From Algoriphagus resistens (GTDB lineage: Bacteria > Bacteroidota > Bacteroidia > Cytophagales > Cyclobacteriaceae): a DNA stretch of 64,000 nucleotides. The notes below the pieces were generated by a model that saw only the letters and a program-made list of their open reading frames with translations, made no database searches and was not told the origin of the DNA. Of the stretch, positions 42,860 through 51,343 are shown one piece after another. Location of the stretch: NCBI RefSeq assembly GCF_001442615.1, contig NZ_LMXN01000013.1:143832-207831 (forward strand), given 5' to 3'. Made by a program: the position numbers and the translations under genes. Every line of letters starts with the position of its first letter. Position 1 is the stretch's first letter.

Positions 42860-43115
42860 ATGTACTTAAATTGCATCCTTCTTCATTCTCCCAAAGCTGA
42901 GAAGTATTATACAGGGTCGACAGACATCTTGGTCATATCCAAAAAATCACAGCTTAGATGGTACTCTTTCAAAATCTGGAACGCCATTTTGGGTACTGAA
43001 ATATTCAGAGAATCTATCTGACCGGACATTGGCACTCAAAAAAACGTTAGAAATCAAAAAGAAGAAGGGCTGGAAAAATATTGAACGGCTAATTTCTGGA
43101 AACATTATGGATTAG
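42860..43115 (+). pseudogene. Frameshifted GIY-YIG endonuclease-like gene
   Basis: An ATG at 42860 opens a frame with HSPKAEKYYTGSTDIL, the first motif of small GIY-YIG (UPF0213-like) proteins. In this frame a TGA comes at 43019. In another frame the rest of the family continues: KSGTPFW, then KYSENLSDRT and LEIKKKKGWKNIERLI, ending in TAG at 43113-43115. The middle Arg/His motif is also eroded. The frameshift lies near 42968-42975. It lies between tRNA-Ala and a tRNA-like remnant, and its last codon falls inside that remnant. Confidence 0.8.
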
Positions 43116-43165
43116 CTCAGATGGCTACCACGTCCCGACACATGCCGGGAAGTTCATCACTGCCC
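43109..43165 (+). pseudogene. tRNA-like remnant
   Basis: GGATTAGCTCAGATGGCTA (43109-43127) repeats the 5' part and D arm of a tRNA such as the tRNA-Ala upstream, but the sequence then departs: a partial anticodon-like arm CCCG/CGGG is seen, with no T arm or acceptor 3' side. It is a broken tRNA copy, perhaps left by insertion or deletion at the edge of the following gene block. Confidence 0.6.
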
Positions 43166-43223
43166 CCTTTAGGCCCGATTTTATGTTTTCCCTTTTAGCA
43201 TTTGGAGAATCCGGTAGTTTGGG

Positions 43224-44264
43224 TCAAGGGATATTTTTTCTAATGGGGTCGAAAGGGCCATACTTATGTTCCTCTTCAGTATATTCATCTGCATAGGGGC
43301 CGAAGGGATGATCGACGGGTTTCTTGGAGATATCCGGCCAGTCCATCGACAGGTCTATGGAAGGGCGGGGCATGGAATTGACAAAAGCCGCTATATCCCA
43401 AGCTTCTTCGTCAGATAAAAAGGGGTTCTCATAGCTTACTCCCAGGGGCATATTGACTTTTATGAAAGCCGCAAAACGGGAAATCCGGTGCAAACCGGCA
43501 CCGATGTTATAACTTTGTCCCCCGTACAGCGGTGGGTACACCCATTCACGCTTGTCCATTGACAACTGACCTTCCCCGTTTTCCCCGTGACAGCGCAAAC
43601 AATACATGCTATACGCCAGCTTTCCCCTAACGGGGTCCGCCGGACGGTTAAGGCCCTCAAGTTCTTTAAGACCGAAGCCAGCAAATGAGTCTTCCTTTTC
43701 TACATCCTTTCCTACCCATTTCAAGTAAGCGACCATGGCCTGCATTTCCCTGCTACCGACATCAAGCTTTTCTCCATTCAGGCTTCGCTCTATGCAATCG
43801 TTGACCCGTTTTTCAAAACCTTCCACTGTACCTGAACGGTTACGATATTTGGGATAGGTAGCTGCTACTTTTCCATAATTATTCCCAAACGGCACCGTCC
43901 CTGCTTTCAGATGGCAGTTCTGACAATTCATTCCATTGCTAAGTGGATTGACAGACCCCTGAGGCCCCAGATACCTGGATGTATGGACTATCAGATCCCT
44001 CCCATATCTGATCAGTTCACCTGCTTTTGTATGTGGAATGGATGATGTGTCGGGAGCCTCCCATAGGATTGCCCCCTCATAGGGTGGAGGCACGCCGATA
44101 CCCTGTTCGGCAGTTACATCTATGGAAGTCCTCAGGGAAACCAGACCGAACTCAACCGTCAGATAAATAGCTGTCGCTCCCACTACGCACACTAATAGTA
44201 TCTGGACAAGCAACATGAGCCGTTTTACTGCCTGAATGAAATGTTCTTCCAGTGGTGATTTCAT
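43224..44264 (-). CDS. Diheme c-type cytochrome, thiosulfate dehydrogenase (TsdA)-like
   Basis: This 346-residue protein has one N-terminal membrane helix (about residues 17-40), then two c-type heme sites: MNCQNCHLKAG and MYCLRCHGENG. The segments ATYPKYRNRSG, VNDCIERSLNGEKLD and PPLYGGQSYNIGAG, then FIKVNMPLG, match TsdA, which oxidises thiosulfate to tetrathionate or the reverse. The Cys of NDCIERS is a candidate axial heme ligand. The enzyme would be membrane-anchored in the periplasm. It ends a minus-strand block with two DsrE-like genes. Tetrathionate metabolism is therefore suggested, not shown. Confidence 0.82.
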   Translation of the reverse strand: MKSPLEEHFIQAVKRLMLLVQILLVCVVGATAIYLTVEFGLVSLRTSIDVTAEQGIGVPPPYEGAILWEAPDTSSIPHTKAGELIRYGRDLIVHTSRYLGPQGSVNPLSNGMNCQNCHLKAGTVPFGNNYGKVAATYPKYRNRSGTVEGFEKRVNDCIERSLNGEKLDVGSREMQAMVAYLKWVGKDVEKEDSFAGFGLKELEGLNRPADPVRGKLAYSMYCLRCHGENGEGQLSMDKREWVYPPLYGGQSYNIGAGLHRISRFAAFIKVNMPLGVSYENPFLSDEEAWDIAAFVNSMPRPSIDLSMDWPDISKKPVDHPFGPYADEYTEEEHKYGPFDPIRKNIP

Positions 44265-44344
44265 GGAGCCACATACTATGTTTTAATTTGGTCAGGTAGC
44301 TGCTGAGGCGACGACTAAAGATCAAAGGATAAGAAAGGGCCTTT

Positions 44345-44761
44345 TTACAGCCCTCCCTCTTTAATATATCCCCATCCTTGCGCCTGCTTCTGGACGAGTT
44401 CCAGTATGCCATCCGGCACGGATCCTACACCGGGGATCAGATTGGACAGCTGAAGCTGATGTCTCTTCAGCCCCATTTCGCAGACAACAAATTTAACATT
44501 GTCTCGAGCTACCAGCTCCCGGACTTCCTTTGTGACGGAAGATTGCTCAGGAACCACCATAAATACACCGCCCCCATACATTACCACCTCAAATTCTGCG
44601 TCGGGATAGGCTTCAGACATCGCCGTCACGTGCCGAATAGTAGCTTGGTGTACTGCCGGATCTTTGCTGGTCAGATCGAAGAGGATCTTGACCCGCTCAC
44701 TTTGCCCCATTGCCGTCAGTGTAACGGCCAGCAAGGGAATTAAAAACCAGAGCTTTTTCAT
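44345..44761 (-). CDS. Exported DsrE family protein
   Basis: From the ATG at 44761 the protein has 138 residues with a signal peptide (LWFLIPLLAVTLTAMGQ) and a DsrE-like fold: RVKILFDLTSKDP, VVMYGGGVFMVV, FVVCEMGLKRHQL and LIPGVGSVPDGILELVQKQ. The Cys in VVCEMGL is where periplasmic DsrE-like proteins can carry sulfur. A longer frame from 44899 was rejected because it would hide the signal peptide inside 46 non-conserved residues. It lies between the cytochrome and Tat-DsrE-like genes. Confidence 0.85.
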   Translation of the reverse strand: MKKLWFLIPLLAVTLTAMGQSERVKILFDLTSKDPAVHQATIRHVTAMSEAYPDAEFEVVMYGGGVFMVVPEQSSVTKEVRELVARDNVKFVVCEMGLKRHQLQLSNLIPGVGSVPDGILELVQKQAQGWGYIKEGGL

Positions 44762-44796
44762 AGTTATTGGGTCTTGACAAGTTACCTGATTCCAGT

Positions 44797-45486
44797 CTAG
44801 CCGGCGAAGATATAGGCACAGCCGTGCTCCTGTGCCCGCCCGATAGCCCATACACCTGAGGGTACTATCTGTATATCGGGCAGCAATCCGTCCACCCATT
44901 CTTGGTACACATCCCCGGCATCCATATTCATGGCCTGAGCCGCAGCGGCAGAATATACAGTCAATGCGGCATTACAAACGCAAAACATGACGCCGCTATC
45001 CTGCAGCTGGTCGATTCCTATTTCGACTTCACCGATTCCCGGAAACTGGTAGGAGCCGGGTGCTGGCTTCCAAAACGGGTTTTGGGCAATGGGTTTTCCT
45101 GACATGGGATCGGGAGCATGAAACATCTCCGTGAAGTTGTACTTGGTCCAAAGACGGTGTTCCATTGCATAAGGAATGGCATCGTGCCTCAAGACCACCA
45201 CAACACCGCAATCATTCTCAGGAGTGCCGGTAGCTTCGTTAGAAAGCAGAAATACTCTGGGCCAAGCAAAGGGGAACACACCATGGGGCTGCGTTGCGTC
45301 ATAGGCTACCCGGTGCTTGCCCTTGATTTTCTTAAACCATTCGTCCGCGTCACTGAATGTGGTGGCGGGAGCTGAATTAAGCGGCTGAGCCGACACAGTG
45401 CCTGCCAACGCGGAAAACCCACCCACCGCAGTACTGATTACCATGGTTTCGAGAAAGTCCCTTCTTGAATTGCTGTTCGTTTTCAT
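44797..45486 (-). CDS. Tat-exported DsrE-like protein
   Basis: This 229-residue protein has a twin-arginine signal (SRRDFLETMVISTAVGGF, cleaved near VSAQ). Later segments, CGVVVVLRHDAIPYAM, VMFCVCNAALTVYS and IQIVPSGVWAIGRAQEHGC, line up with the DsrE-like protein next door (VVMYGGG, FVVCEMGL, VGSVPDGILELVQKQAQGW), so it is probably an enlarged paralogue. The paired Cys in FCVCN could carry a persulfide (inference). It is 38 bases from the FAD enzyme gene upstream. No other function is recognised. Confidence 0.7.
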   Translation of the reverse strand: MKTNSNSRRDFLETMVISTAVGGFSALAGTVSAQPLNSAPATTFSDADEWFKKIKGKHRVAYDATQPHGVFPFAWPRVFLLSNEATGTPENDCGVVVVLRHDAIPYAMEHRLWTKYNFTEMFHAPDPMSGKPIAQNPFWKPAPGSYQFPGIGEVEIGIDQLQDSGVMFCVCNAALTVYSAAAAQAMNMDAGDVYQEWVDGLLPDIQIVPSGVWAIGRAQEHGCAYIFAG

Positions 45487-45524
45487 TGTTGAATTGGGTT
45501 TGGTTAATACGTAAGTAGGAGGTT

Positions 45525-46916
45525 TTATGGCTTGATATTCTGGTTGATCCGAAAGAAGTTTTCCGAATCGTATTTTCTTTTGATCTCCACTAACCTGCTG
45601 TAATTGGTACCGTAGAAGGCTTTTATTCGTTCTTCTCCTTCTTCCATCATGAAGTTGATATAGGCTCCATTATCATTAAATGGGCTGAGGGCTTCCCAGT
45701 AATTTTGGCTCCATTGTTTGAGGTCATCCGCCTTATTAGGATCTGGGTCAATACCTGCGATCACCATGGACCAGGTGGCGTCGCGACGGATCCAGGCAGT
45801 CTCCGTGGGATCCACCCGGTGTACAGCCCCATCAATGGGATACAAATGCATCAGCGAGAGTTCGCTGGGCAGTTTAGCTGCATTTTCCAGGTGTTTTTCG
45901 ATGACCTCATCGCTTAACTCTGTGACAAAATCCCCTTTCCAGTACCACTGATATCCCTTTGGGTAAAGGGGATCAAACATGGCCTGAAGAGCGGGATAAG
46001 GAAGGATTTGCAGCCAATTGAATATAGGCTTTGGTAATTTTTCTAAAAGGGGCTTTATCGCATTTTGGTCCTCTTTTTCTGTACCATTGTAGCAAAACAT
46101 GATCAGACAGATCTTTTCACCCCAAAATTCTTCCGGAAAAGGAGGTGTGCTAAGCACAGTCTTCAACCCCAGAAATGCAGAGAGTTCAGTTGGAGCATCG
46201 GGTAAAAATTCCCGGTAAACCTTCATAATATGCCGGGCATCTTCCAGTTTCCATGCTACGGGCCCCGCATAAACCATGCTGACCGGATGCAATTCAAAGA
46301 CAAAACCGGTGACTACCCCAAAATTACCTCCACCTCCCCGGATGGCCCAAAAGAGGTCGCTATGTTGACGTGAGTTGACAGTGACAAAACTTCCGTCTGC
46401 CAGTACTATATCGGCTTCCAGCAAGTTATCTATCGTCAGGCCGAATTTGCGACTCAGATAGCCGTGTCCGCCGCCCAGCGTGAGCCCGGAGATGCCCGTG
46501 GAGGAGATAATTCCGGTGGGAACCGCCAGCCCAAAGGCGTGCGTGGCATGATCAAGATCCCCTGTAGTACAGCCCGCTTCCACCCGGACGGTTTTGGTTT
46601 CCGGATCCACCCGAACCCCTTTCATCTGGGAGAGATCTATAACCAGTCCGCCATCGCAACTCCCCAAGCCAGGGCCGTTATGTCCTCCGCCTCGAATAGC
46701 GGTATGTAAGTGGTTGTTCCGCCCGAAGTTCACTGCTGCCATGACATCGGCGACGCCGGTACAGCGGGCGATCAGGGCCGGACGTTTGTCTATCATCCCA
46801 TTGTACAAGCTTCTATATTCGTCATAGTCCCTGTGCTCTGGTGTGATTAGTTTTCCGCGAAATCCCCCCTTGAAGGTTTGGATAATTTGCTCTTCTATAC
46901 TGCGTGTTGCTTGCAT
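45525..46916 (-). CDS. FAD-linked oxidoreductase, berberine-bridge-enzyme type
   Basis: From the ATG at 46916 the protein has 463 residues. It has the PCMH-type FAD domain: TAIRGGGHNGPGLGSCDGG with the His that can bind FAD covalently, then EAGCTTGDLDHAT and LTLGGGHGYLSRKFGLTIDN, and IRGGGGNFGVVTGFVFEL. The C-terminal BBE motif region is AYINFMMEEGEERIKAFYG then NYSRLVEIKRKYDSENFFRI. The second covalent Cys site of bicovalent enzymes is not obvious. It probably oxidises an alcohol or amine. There is no signal peptide, so it is cytoplasmic. Confidence 0.9.
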   Translation of the reverse strand: MQATRSIEEQIIQTFKGGFRGKLITPEHRDYDEYRSLYNGMIDKRPALIARCTGVADVMAAVNFGRNNHLHTAIRGGGHNGPGLGSCDGGLVIDLSQMKGVRVDPETKTVRVEAGCTTGDLDHATHAFGLAVPTGIISSTGISGLTLGGGHGYLSRKFGLTIDNLLEADIVLADGSFVTVNSRQHSDLFWAIRGGGGNFGVVTGFVFELHPVSMVYAGPVAWKLEDARHIMKVYREFLPDAPTELSAFLGLKTVLSTPPFPEEFWGEKICLIMFCYNGTEKEDQNAIKPLLEKLPKPIFNWLQILPYPALQAMFDPLYPKGYQWYWKGDFVTELSDEVIEKHLENAAKLPSELSLMHLYPIDGAVHRVDPTETAWIRRDATWSMVIAGIDPDPNKADDLKQWSQNYWEALSPFNDNGAYINFMMEEGEERIKAFYGTNYSRLVEIKRKYDSENFFRINQNIKP

Positions 46917-47083
46917 GATATGAAACAGTTTTGAGTATAAAAACCTCTTATTAAAGACGATATTCTCTTTTAGAAAAATCGATTCAAACAAAATTACATC
47001 CACTAAAACTCCGCAACTACCTTACATCGTTCAAAACCTATCACAAATCGTTCATAGTGCAAATAGAAAAAAATCCTACACCG

Positions 47084-48163
47084 CTATTTGACCACTGAAG
47101 GACTAAACCCAAATTTTTCTTTAAAGCATTTGGCAAAATAGGATGGATTCGTGTAGCCTACTTCCATGGCAATTTGAGTGATGTTTCCGGCCTTTTGGCG
47201 GAGCAAGGTACGGGCACGCTCCATGCGGATGTCCCGGAGAAATTCGTTGGGAGAGCGTCCGGTAATCCCGGTGATCTTTCGGTAAAGTTGAGGGCTACTG
47301 ACCCCAACGGATTTACAAAGACTCTTTACCCCAAATTGCTCACTGCCCAGATTGCCTTCTACCACATCAAAAATTTCCGAGAGAAAGGTCTCCTCATTCT
47401 GATTCATCAGCCTTGCCCGGATCAGTTCGCCAATCTCCTTGATGCAAAGTTTTCCCGTAAGGGAATCGATCAACAGCTGGTTTTTTTTTGCCGCATGAGC
47501 AAGACGGTGCGAAAATCGGATGGCTTCCTGAAAAAAATCCCCTTCCGCTGTGACTGGCTGACTGGTACCCAGGCCTATTCGAAATAACACATCCGGCTTC
47601 CCGGTAGTGTACAGCAACTTATCCTGAATGGTTTTGGCGCAGTTTAGGGCATCAGAGGCTTCGTCAAATATAGTAACCAAACTATCGTCATGCGGCCAGG
47701 GAATATTGCGCCCACCAAATTTCCCGGTCTGCTCAAACACAATATCTCTTGCCCAATGGGGTATCTGAAAAGCTTCGAGATCATCGAATCCTGTAGCTAG
47801 GGTATATCCCGTGATGGCGATAAGCAGAATGCTGCGGTAACCCAGGTCGGCTTTTCCTTCCTCTTTGATCGTCAGTCCCTCATCCAGCCAGTTGTCACCA
47901 CCCATGGCCAATTTAAAAAAACCCGGTTCGACTTCGCTCATGGCGCAGGCTACATTGCCATGTGCCAACCGATGCACCAAAGCACAAGTTTCCACATCCG
48001 GCCCTTCCATCAGACAAAAGACGGTACCTTGTTCTTCATTGACCCAGAACTGATAATACTTCACACCGTACTTCCCCTGAGTGGCTAGGTCGGCTATGTG
48101 TGCCTTTTTCACGTCTTCAATAGAAACGCGGTCAAATTTGTGGAAATCCATAAAAAGAGGCAT
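47084..48163 (-). CDS. DUF4242 / cyclase-like / AraC fusion transcription regulator
   Basis: This 359-residue protein has three parts. Residues about 1-88 match DUF4242, a small family including a nickel-binding protein (MDFHKFDRVSIEDVKKAH, then YQFWVNEEQGTVFCLMEGPD). Residues about 108-245 resemble class III nucleotidyl cyclases (RIGLGTSQP, AIRFSHRLAHAAKKNQLLI), but the two metal Asp motifs are lost (LIAITGYT; WPHDDSL), so catalysis is unlikely. Residues about 262-355 are an AraC HTH domain (VGVSSPQLYRKITGITGRSP, then ITQIAMEVGYTNPSYFAKCF). It is divergent from 48.4 kb and heads the accessory block; it likely senses a ligand and controls it. Confidence 0.88.
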   Translation of the reverse strand: MPLFMDFHKFDRVSIEDVKKAHIADLATQGKYGVKYYQFWVNEEQGTVFCLMEGPDVETCALVHRLAHGNVACAMSEVEPGFFKLAMGGDNWLDEGLTIKEEGKADLGYRSILLIAITGYTLATGFDDLEAFQIPHWARDIVFEQTGKFGGRNIPWPHDDSLVTIFDEASDALNCAKTIQDKLLYTTGKPDVLFRIGLGTSQPVTAEGDFFQEAIRFSHRLAHAAKKNQLLIDSLTGKLCIKEIGELIRARLMNQNEETFLSEIFDVVEGNLGSEQFGVKSLCKSVGVSSPQLYRKITGITGRSPNEFLRDIRMERARTLLRQKAGNITQIAMEVGYTNPSYFAKCFKEKFGFSPSVVK

Positions 48164-48473
48164 GGACTAGGGGTGTTTGGTTAGGTTCAATATACCAAAT
48201 AAGTTGTTGACATACAATAAGATGTATTTTTATTACACTACAAGGTTCCGTTGCCTGTTTCTCAGCGCGCGGACAAAATAATCTCTGCTTAACAAAGCCA
48301 GAAGTAACTGAATGAATCAGCCTGCCGAGGGGTAAGAAGACCGGAAATCTTTGGCCCAAGATGCAGGCAAGGTTTGAGTCCTAAGAAAAAAAGCAGCGAA
48401 AATAGCAATCAGAAAAAGTTCTACTTGAGATTCTTTAACTTCGCATAATCCTATTTCCTAAACGGCGTTCCCT
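48164..48473. other. Divergent intergenic region
   Basis: No gene is seen. It separates the regulator and the lipoprotein gene. TAACTTCG (48436-48443), one base from the TAnnTTTG consensus, lies 30 bases before the lipoprotein ATG and may be its -7 element. AT-rich sequence near 48215-48240 may serve the regulator. Confidence 0.4.
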
Positions 48474-48896
48474 ATGCGAAATCGAGTTTTTATCTTCCTG
48501 TTTTTACTTGCAACAATCAGTTCCTGCTCCTGCGATCCTGAAAACCTAGTTAAATTTGCTTTCAAGGGTATGGAGGCAATGATGGGAGAAGGGTTTATGC
48601 CTTCAGAGGAAATTAGGATGCTGGGTAAATTCCAGGGAATGAATATAAACCTCAGCAAATCTACTTCAAATGACTCAACTACATCCACTATTTATCTTAA
48701 ACTGGAAAATGGCGATCCGCTCATTTTAGGGAATCAGCCAGAAACCTTAGCCCGTAAATGCGCGGAACTTTATCTCCGCGATTTTGAAAAAGCAGAAGAT
48801 TATCAACAAATTACGGTGCAATTTATTCAGACCGACCCCACTAATCCAGAGAATATAGCCATGCAGGAATACATGTTTGAAACTGCTGACTTTTAA
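48474..48896 (+). CDS. Hypothetical lipoprotein, 140 residues
   Basis: The N terminus is a lipoprotein signal (RVFIFLFLLATISSCSC) with the lipobox Cys at about residue 18. The mature part is acidic with no family recognised; it includes STIYLKLENGDPLIL and ARKCAELYLRDFEKAEDYQQ. It is 17 bases upstream of a small membrane protein gene and probably co-transcribed. Confidence 0.7.
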   Translation: MRNRVFIFLFLLATISSCSCDPENLVKFAFKGMEAMMGEGFMPSEEIRMLGKFQGMNINLSKSTSNDSTTSTIYLKLENGDPLILGNQPETLARKCAELYLRDFEKAEDYQQITVQFIQTDPTNPENIAMQEYMFETADF

Positions 48897-48913
48897 CATA
48901 ACCCAATTTTATT

Positions 48914-49186
48914 ATGGAACTTCCCAACGAATACAAAAGTCCGCCCACTTCACTAGGAGAATGGATAATCGCAGTGCTGGTCAAACGCCTTCCTTTAATA
49001 GGGCTGATCATGCTCATTGTATGGGCTACGGATAAAAACACGGATCCGGAAAAGGCTAAATGGGCCAAAGCCGAATTAATAGTCAAACTCATTATTTTCG
49101 CTGCAGCCATGATTTTTATTGCTATTATCGGTTTTGGGGTATTCACTAATTTTGCTGATGAAATAAACTGGTCAGATTTTGACTGA
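48914..49186 (+). CDS. Hypothetical small membrane protein, 90 residues
   Basis: The protein has two hydrophobic segments, near residues 28-42 (LPLIGLIMLIVWAT) and 62-78 (LIIFAAAMIFIAIIGFGV), with a charged loop between. No family is recognised. It follows the lipoprotein gene by 17 bases. The stop is followed at once by a stretch that may be a diverged copy of the 92-nt repeat. Confidence 0.65.
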   Translation: MELPNEYKSPPTSLGEWIIAVLVKRLPLIGLIMLIVWATDKNTDPEKAKWAKAELIVKLIIFAAAMIFIAIIGFGVFTNFADEINWSDFD

Positions 49187-49307
49187 TAAAATCGAACCTG
49201 CCGCAGGCATATGGGCTTAATGAGAAAGTATACATGGGGGATTATTATCACGCCTGCGTGATTCCTCTGTATAGTTCTTTGGATGGCCATTGAAAGAAAA
49301 TTACTTT
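49186..49307 (+). repeat. Possible diverged relative of the 92-nt repeat
   Basis: The gap between the small membrane protein and the HAD gene resembles a repeat unit: ATAAAATCGA (compare ATGAAATCGA), CCTGCCGCAGG as a hairpin, GGGGGATTATTAT (compare GGGATGATTATAAT), TGCGTGATTCC (compare GCGAGATTCC), and AAAATTACTTT just before the ATGAAA of the HAD gene. The length, 122, is longer than 92 or 107. Similarity is partial and the call is by eye. Confidence 0.35.
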
Positions 49308-50138
49308 ATGAAAATAAAAGCCTTTTGCTCTGATATTGACGGAACTCTGCTCAATTCATTGCGCGATTTATCTCCCCGTCTGAAAGCCGTTATTGCTGAT
49401 TTACCGACGGATTTCCCGGTGATCCTGGCAAGCTCCCGTATGCCCGACGCTATGCGTCATTTGCTTCACGATATGAATCGGTTTCCCCAACCCTTGATCA
49501 GTTACAACGGTGGCTATGTACTGAGTGCCGAGGGAGAAGTTCTGGAAAATGTGAGTATCCCGGTGGGTCTAGTTGCCAAAATCCTTCAACTCACTGATAA
49601 AACCGATATCCATGTGAGTTTGTATCAGGGAGAAAATTGGTATGAGGAAAAAGATGACTATTGGTCCCAACGGGAAGTTAGAAACACGAAAGTAGCTTGT
49701 ACTTGGCTTGCAGCCCAGGATGTGGTAGACCTTTGGTCAAAAGCTAATTCTGGTGCGCACAAAGTGATGTGCATGGGAACAAATGAAGAAATAGCCTGGC
49801 TTTTCGGAGAATTACATTTTGAACATTCATTGGACCTCCACCTTTACCGATCCAGCGACACCTATCTGGAAATTGCCCCAAGAGCCATTTCCAAAGCCAC
49901 TGGCCTGAAAAAAATCCTTGAGCATTCGTATGATTTTGGAATGGATTCAGTAGTCGCTTTCGGAGATAATTACAACGACATCGATCTGCTGCAGTCCGTT
50001 GGCTGGGGAGTAGCTGTGGACAATGCCCGAATGGAGGTCAAGGCGGTGGCAAACGAAATCACCCATCACAACAAAGAAGACGGAGTAGCAGCAACACTGG
50101 AAAAAATCCGGGATACGAGATTTGAGGTTAACTCTTAG
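49308..50138 (+). CDS. Cof-type HAD-IIB phosphatase
   Basis: From the ATG at 49308 the protein has 276 residues. It has the HAD motifs FCSDIDGTLLNS (nucleophile Asp), VILASSRMP and the late VVAFGDNYNDIDLLQSVGWG, plus the C2B cap domain between. Such enzymes remove phosphate from sugar or nucleotide phosphates in the cytoplasm. A start at 49290 would add six unrelated residues, so the later ATG, which opens the family core, is used. It is convergent with DUF2461. Confidence 0.92.
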   Translation: MKIKAFCSDIDGTLLNSLRDLSPRLKAVIADLPTDFPVILASSRMPDAMRHLLHDMNRFPQPLISYNGGYVLSAEGEVLENVSIPVGLVAKILQLTDKTDIHVSLYQGENWYEEKDDYWSQREVRNTKVACTWLAAQDVVDLWSKANSGAHKVMCMGTNEEIAWLFGELHFEHSLDLHLYRSSDTYLEIAPRAISKATGLKKILEHSYDFGMDSVVAFGDNYNDIDLLQSVGWGVAVDNARMEVKAVANEITHHNKEDGVAATLEKIRDTRFEVNS

Positions 50139-50175
50139 CACTTGGTTCATTAATCCAGCTTCTAGCTACTCAAAT

Positions 50176-50853
50176 CTATAGTAGCCCTGATCCATCTTCC
50201 ACATCTTCAATTGCCCGGTCCAGAAATTCCTGCAACGGCCTCATTTTCTGAAAACCTTCCAAGGCGACAGTAATAAAATCTCCTGATTCAATATCCCGAT
50301 CCGGGATTTTTGAAGACACCGTAAAACTCTTCAATCTCAGATAATCAATAAACTCATGATCAGTCTCATAATCCCTGGGGCTGGTCTTGAGTTTTTCTCC
50401 ATCTATTTGTCCGAAAAGTGATTTGAACTCCGGATTCCTCTCAATTTTTGCAAGTTCTGCCCCTGAGTAATCAATTTCTTTTCGGATTTTCTTTAACGTT
50501 TCGGCCATAGGCATCCATATCCCACCTGCAATAAAAGAATTGTTTGGCTGAATCTGAAGGTAATATCCAGGGCCCTCCGACTTCTTTCCTTTAGGAGAAA
50601 AATAAGCCCCAAAGTTATTTTTGTAGGGCATTTTATTGGCAGAAAAGCGAATATCCCGATTTTGTCTGAAGACACAGTCCTTGGGTTTGAATACCAATAG
50701 CTCCGGCTCCCATTCTCCTATTCCTTTGAGAAGTACAGCCACATCTTCCAAAAATTCAGCCCTTGTTTCCTGATACCATTTCTTATTGGCATCCATCCAT
50801 TCTTTGGAATTATGTTCGGCGAGGGCGGTAAGAAAAGGCAAGTAAGGACGCAT
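50176..50853 (-). CDS. DUF2461 family protein
   Basis: This 225-residue protein matches DUF2461: YLPFLTALAEHNSKEWMDAN, KDCVFRQNRDIRFSANKMPY, then KNNFGAYFSPKGKKSEGPGY and GGIWMPMAETLKKIRKEIDY. The family is widespread in bacteria and fungi, and no molecular function is established. It is a lone minus-strand gene here with no close neighbours on that strand for 490 bases upstream. Confidence 0.88.
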   Translation of the reverse strand: MRPYLPFLTALAEHNSKEWMDANKKWYQETRAEFLEDVAVLLKGIGEWEPELLVFKPKDCVFRQNRDIRFSANKMPYKNNFGAYFSPKGKKSEGPGYYLQIQPNNSFIAGGIWMPMAETLKKIRKEIDYSGAELAKIERNPEFKSLFGQIDGEKLKTSPRDYETDHEFIDYLRLKSFTVSSKIPDRDIESGDFITVALEGFQKMRPLQEFLDRAIEDVEDGSGLL

Positions 50854-51103
50854 TTTATATGTTTTTTGGTAAGTAATTAATTTTGTGATCCATCAGTAAT
50901 CCGACTTGAAAGTAAACTTTATCGAAGCAAAATTGATTTCAACAATGAAGGAAATCTTCGTAAATTATATAACCAATCACTAAATTTTCTTTGCATAACG
51001 AGTAGGGATACTGACACTACAACTTCACCCTGTACAAGTGAGGGGAGCGATGGTAATATTTCCCATAAAATTAAATCACATTTTCTCTTTTGCTGCTGCA
51101 ATT

Positions 51104-51263
51104 ATGACAGACAAAAACCCTGAAAACAAAAGAACTAGTAAACATCAATGAAGTAATTGCAGAGCTCGTAAAAAAATATACCGAAGAGCGCGGTCAAACT
51201 TCATCTAAATTGATTGAAAAACTTATTTCAAAACTACCTGGTGCAGCACCGAAAAAATGTTAA
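51104..51263 (+). pseudogene. Small gene with possible frameshift
   Basis: In the 490-base gap before murF a frame encodes LVNINEVIAELVKKYTEERG then SSKLIEKLISKLPGAAPKKC, a plausible small helical protein, but lacks an ATG of its own. An ATG at 51104 (MTDKN) is one base out of frame; removing one A from the AAAAA at 51111-51115 would join them into about 52 residues. It may be a decayed gene, a sequencing error, or chance. The rest of the gap shows nothing else. Confidence 0.35.
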
Positions 51264-51343
51264 AAACAACACTTAAAAACTACTGCCCATTTCTATCAGA
51301 AATTCGATCTATTCTAAAAGCGAATAAGAACTCCCCGCACTTT

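Noticed and set aside
44762..44899. Upstream extension of the DsrE gene
   Set aside because: It would overlap the Tat-DsrE-like gene and bury the signal peptide.
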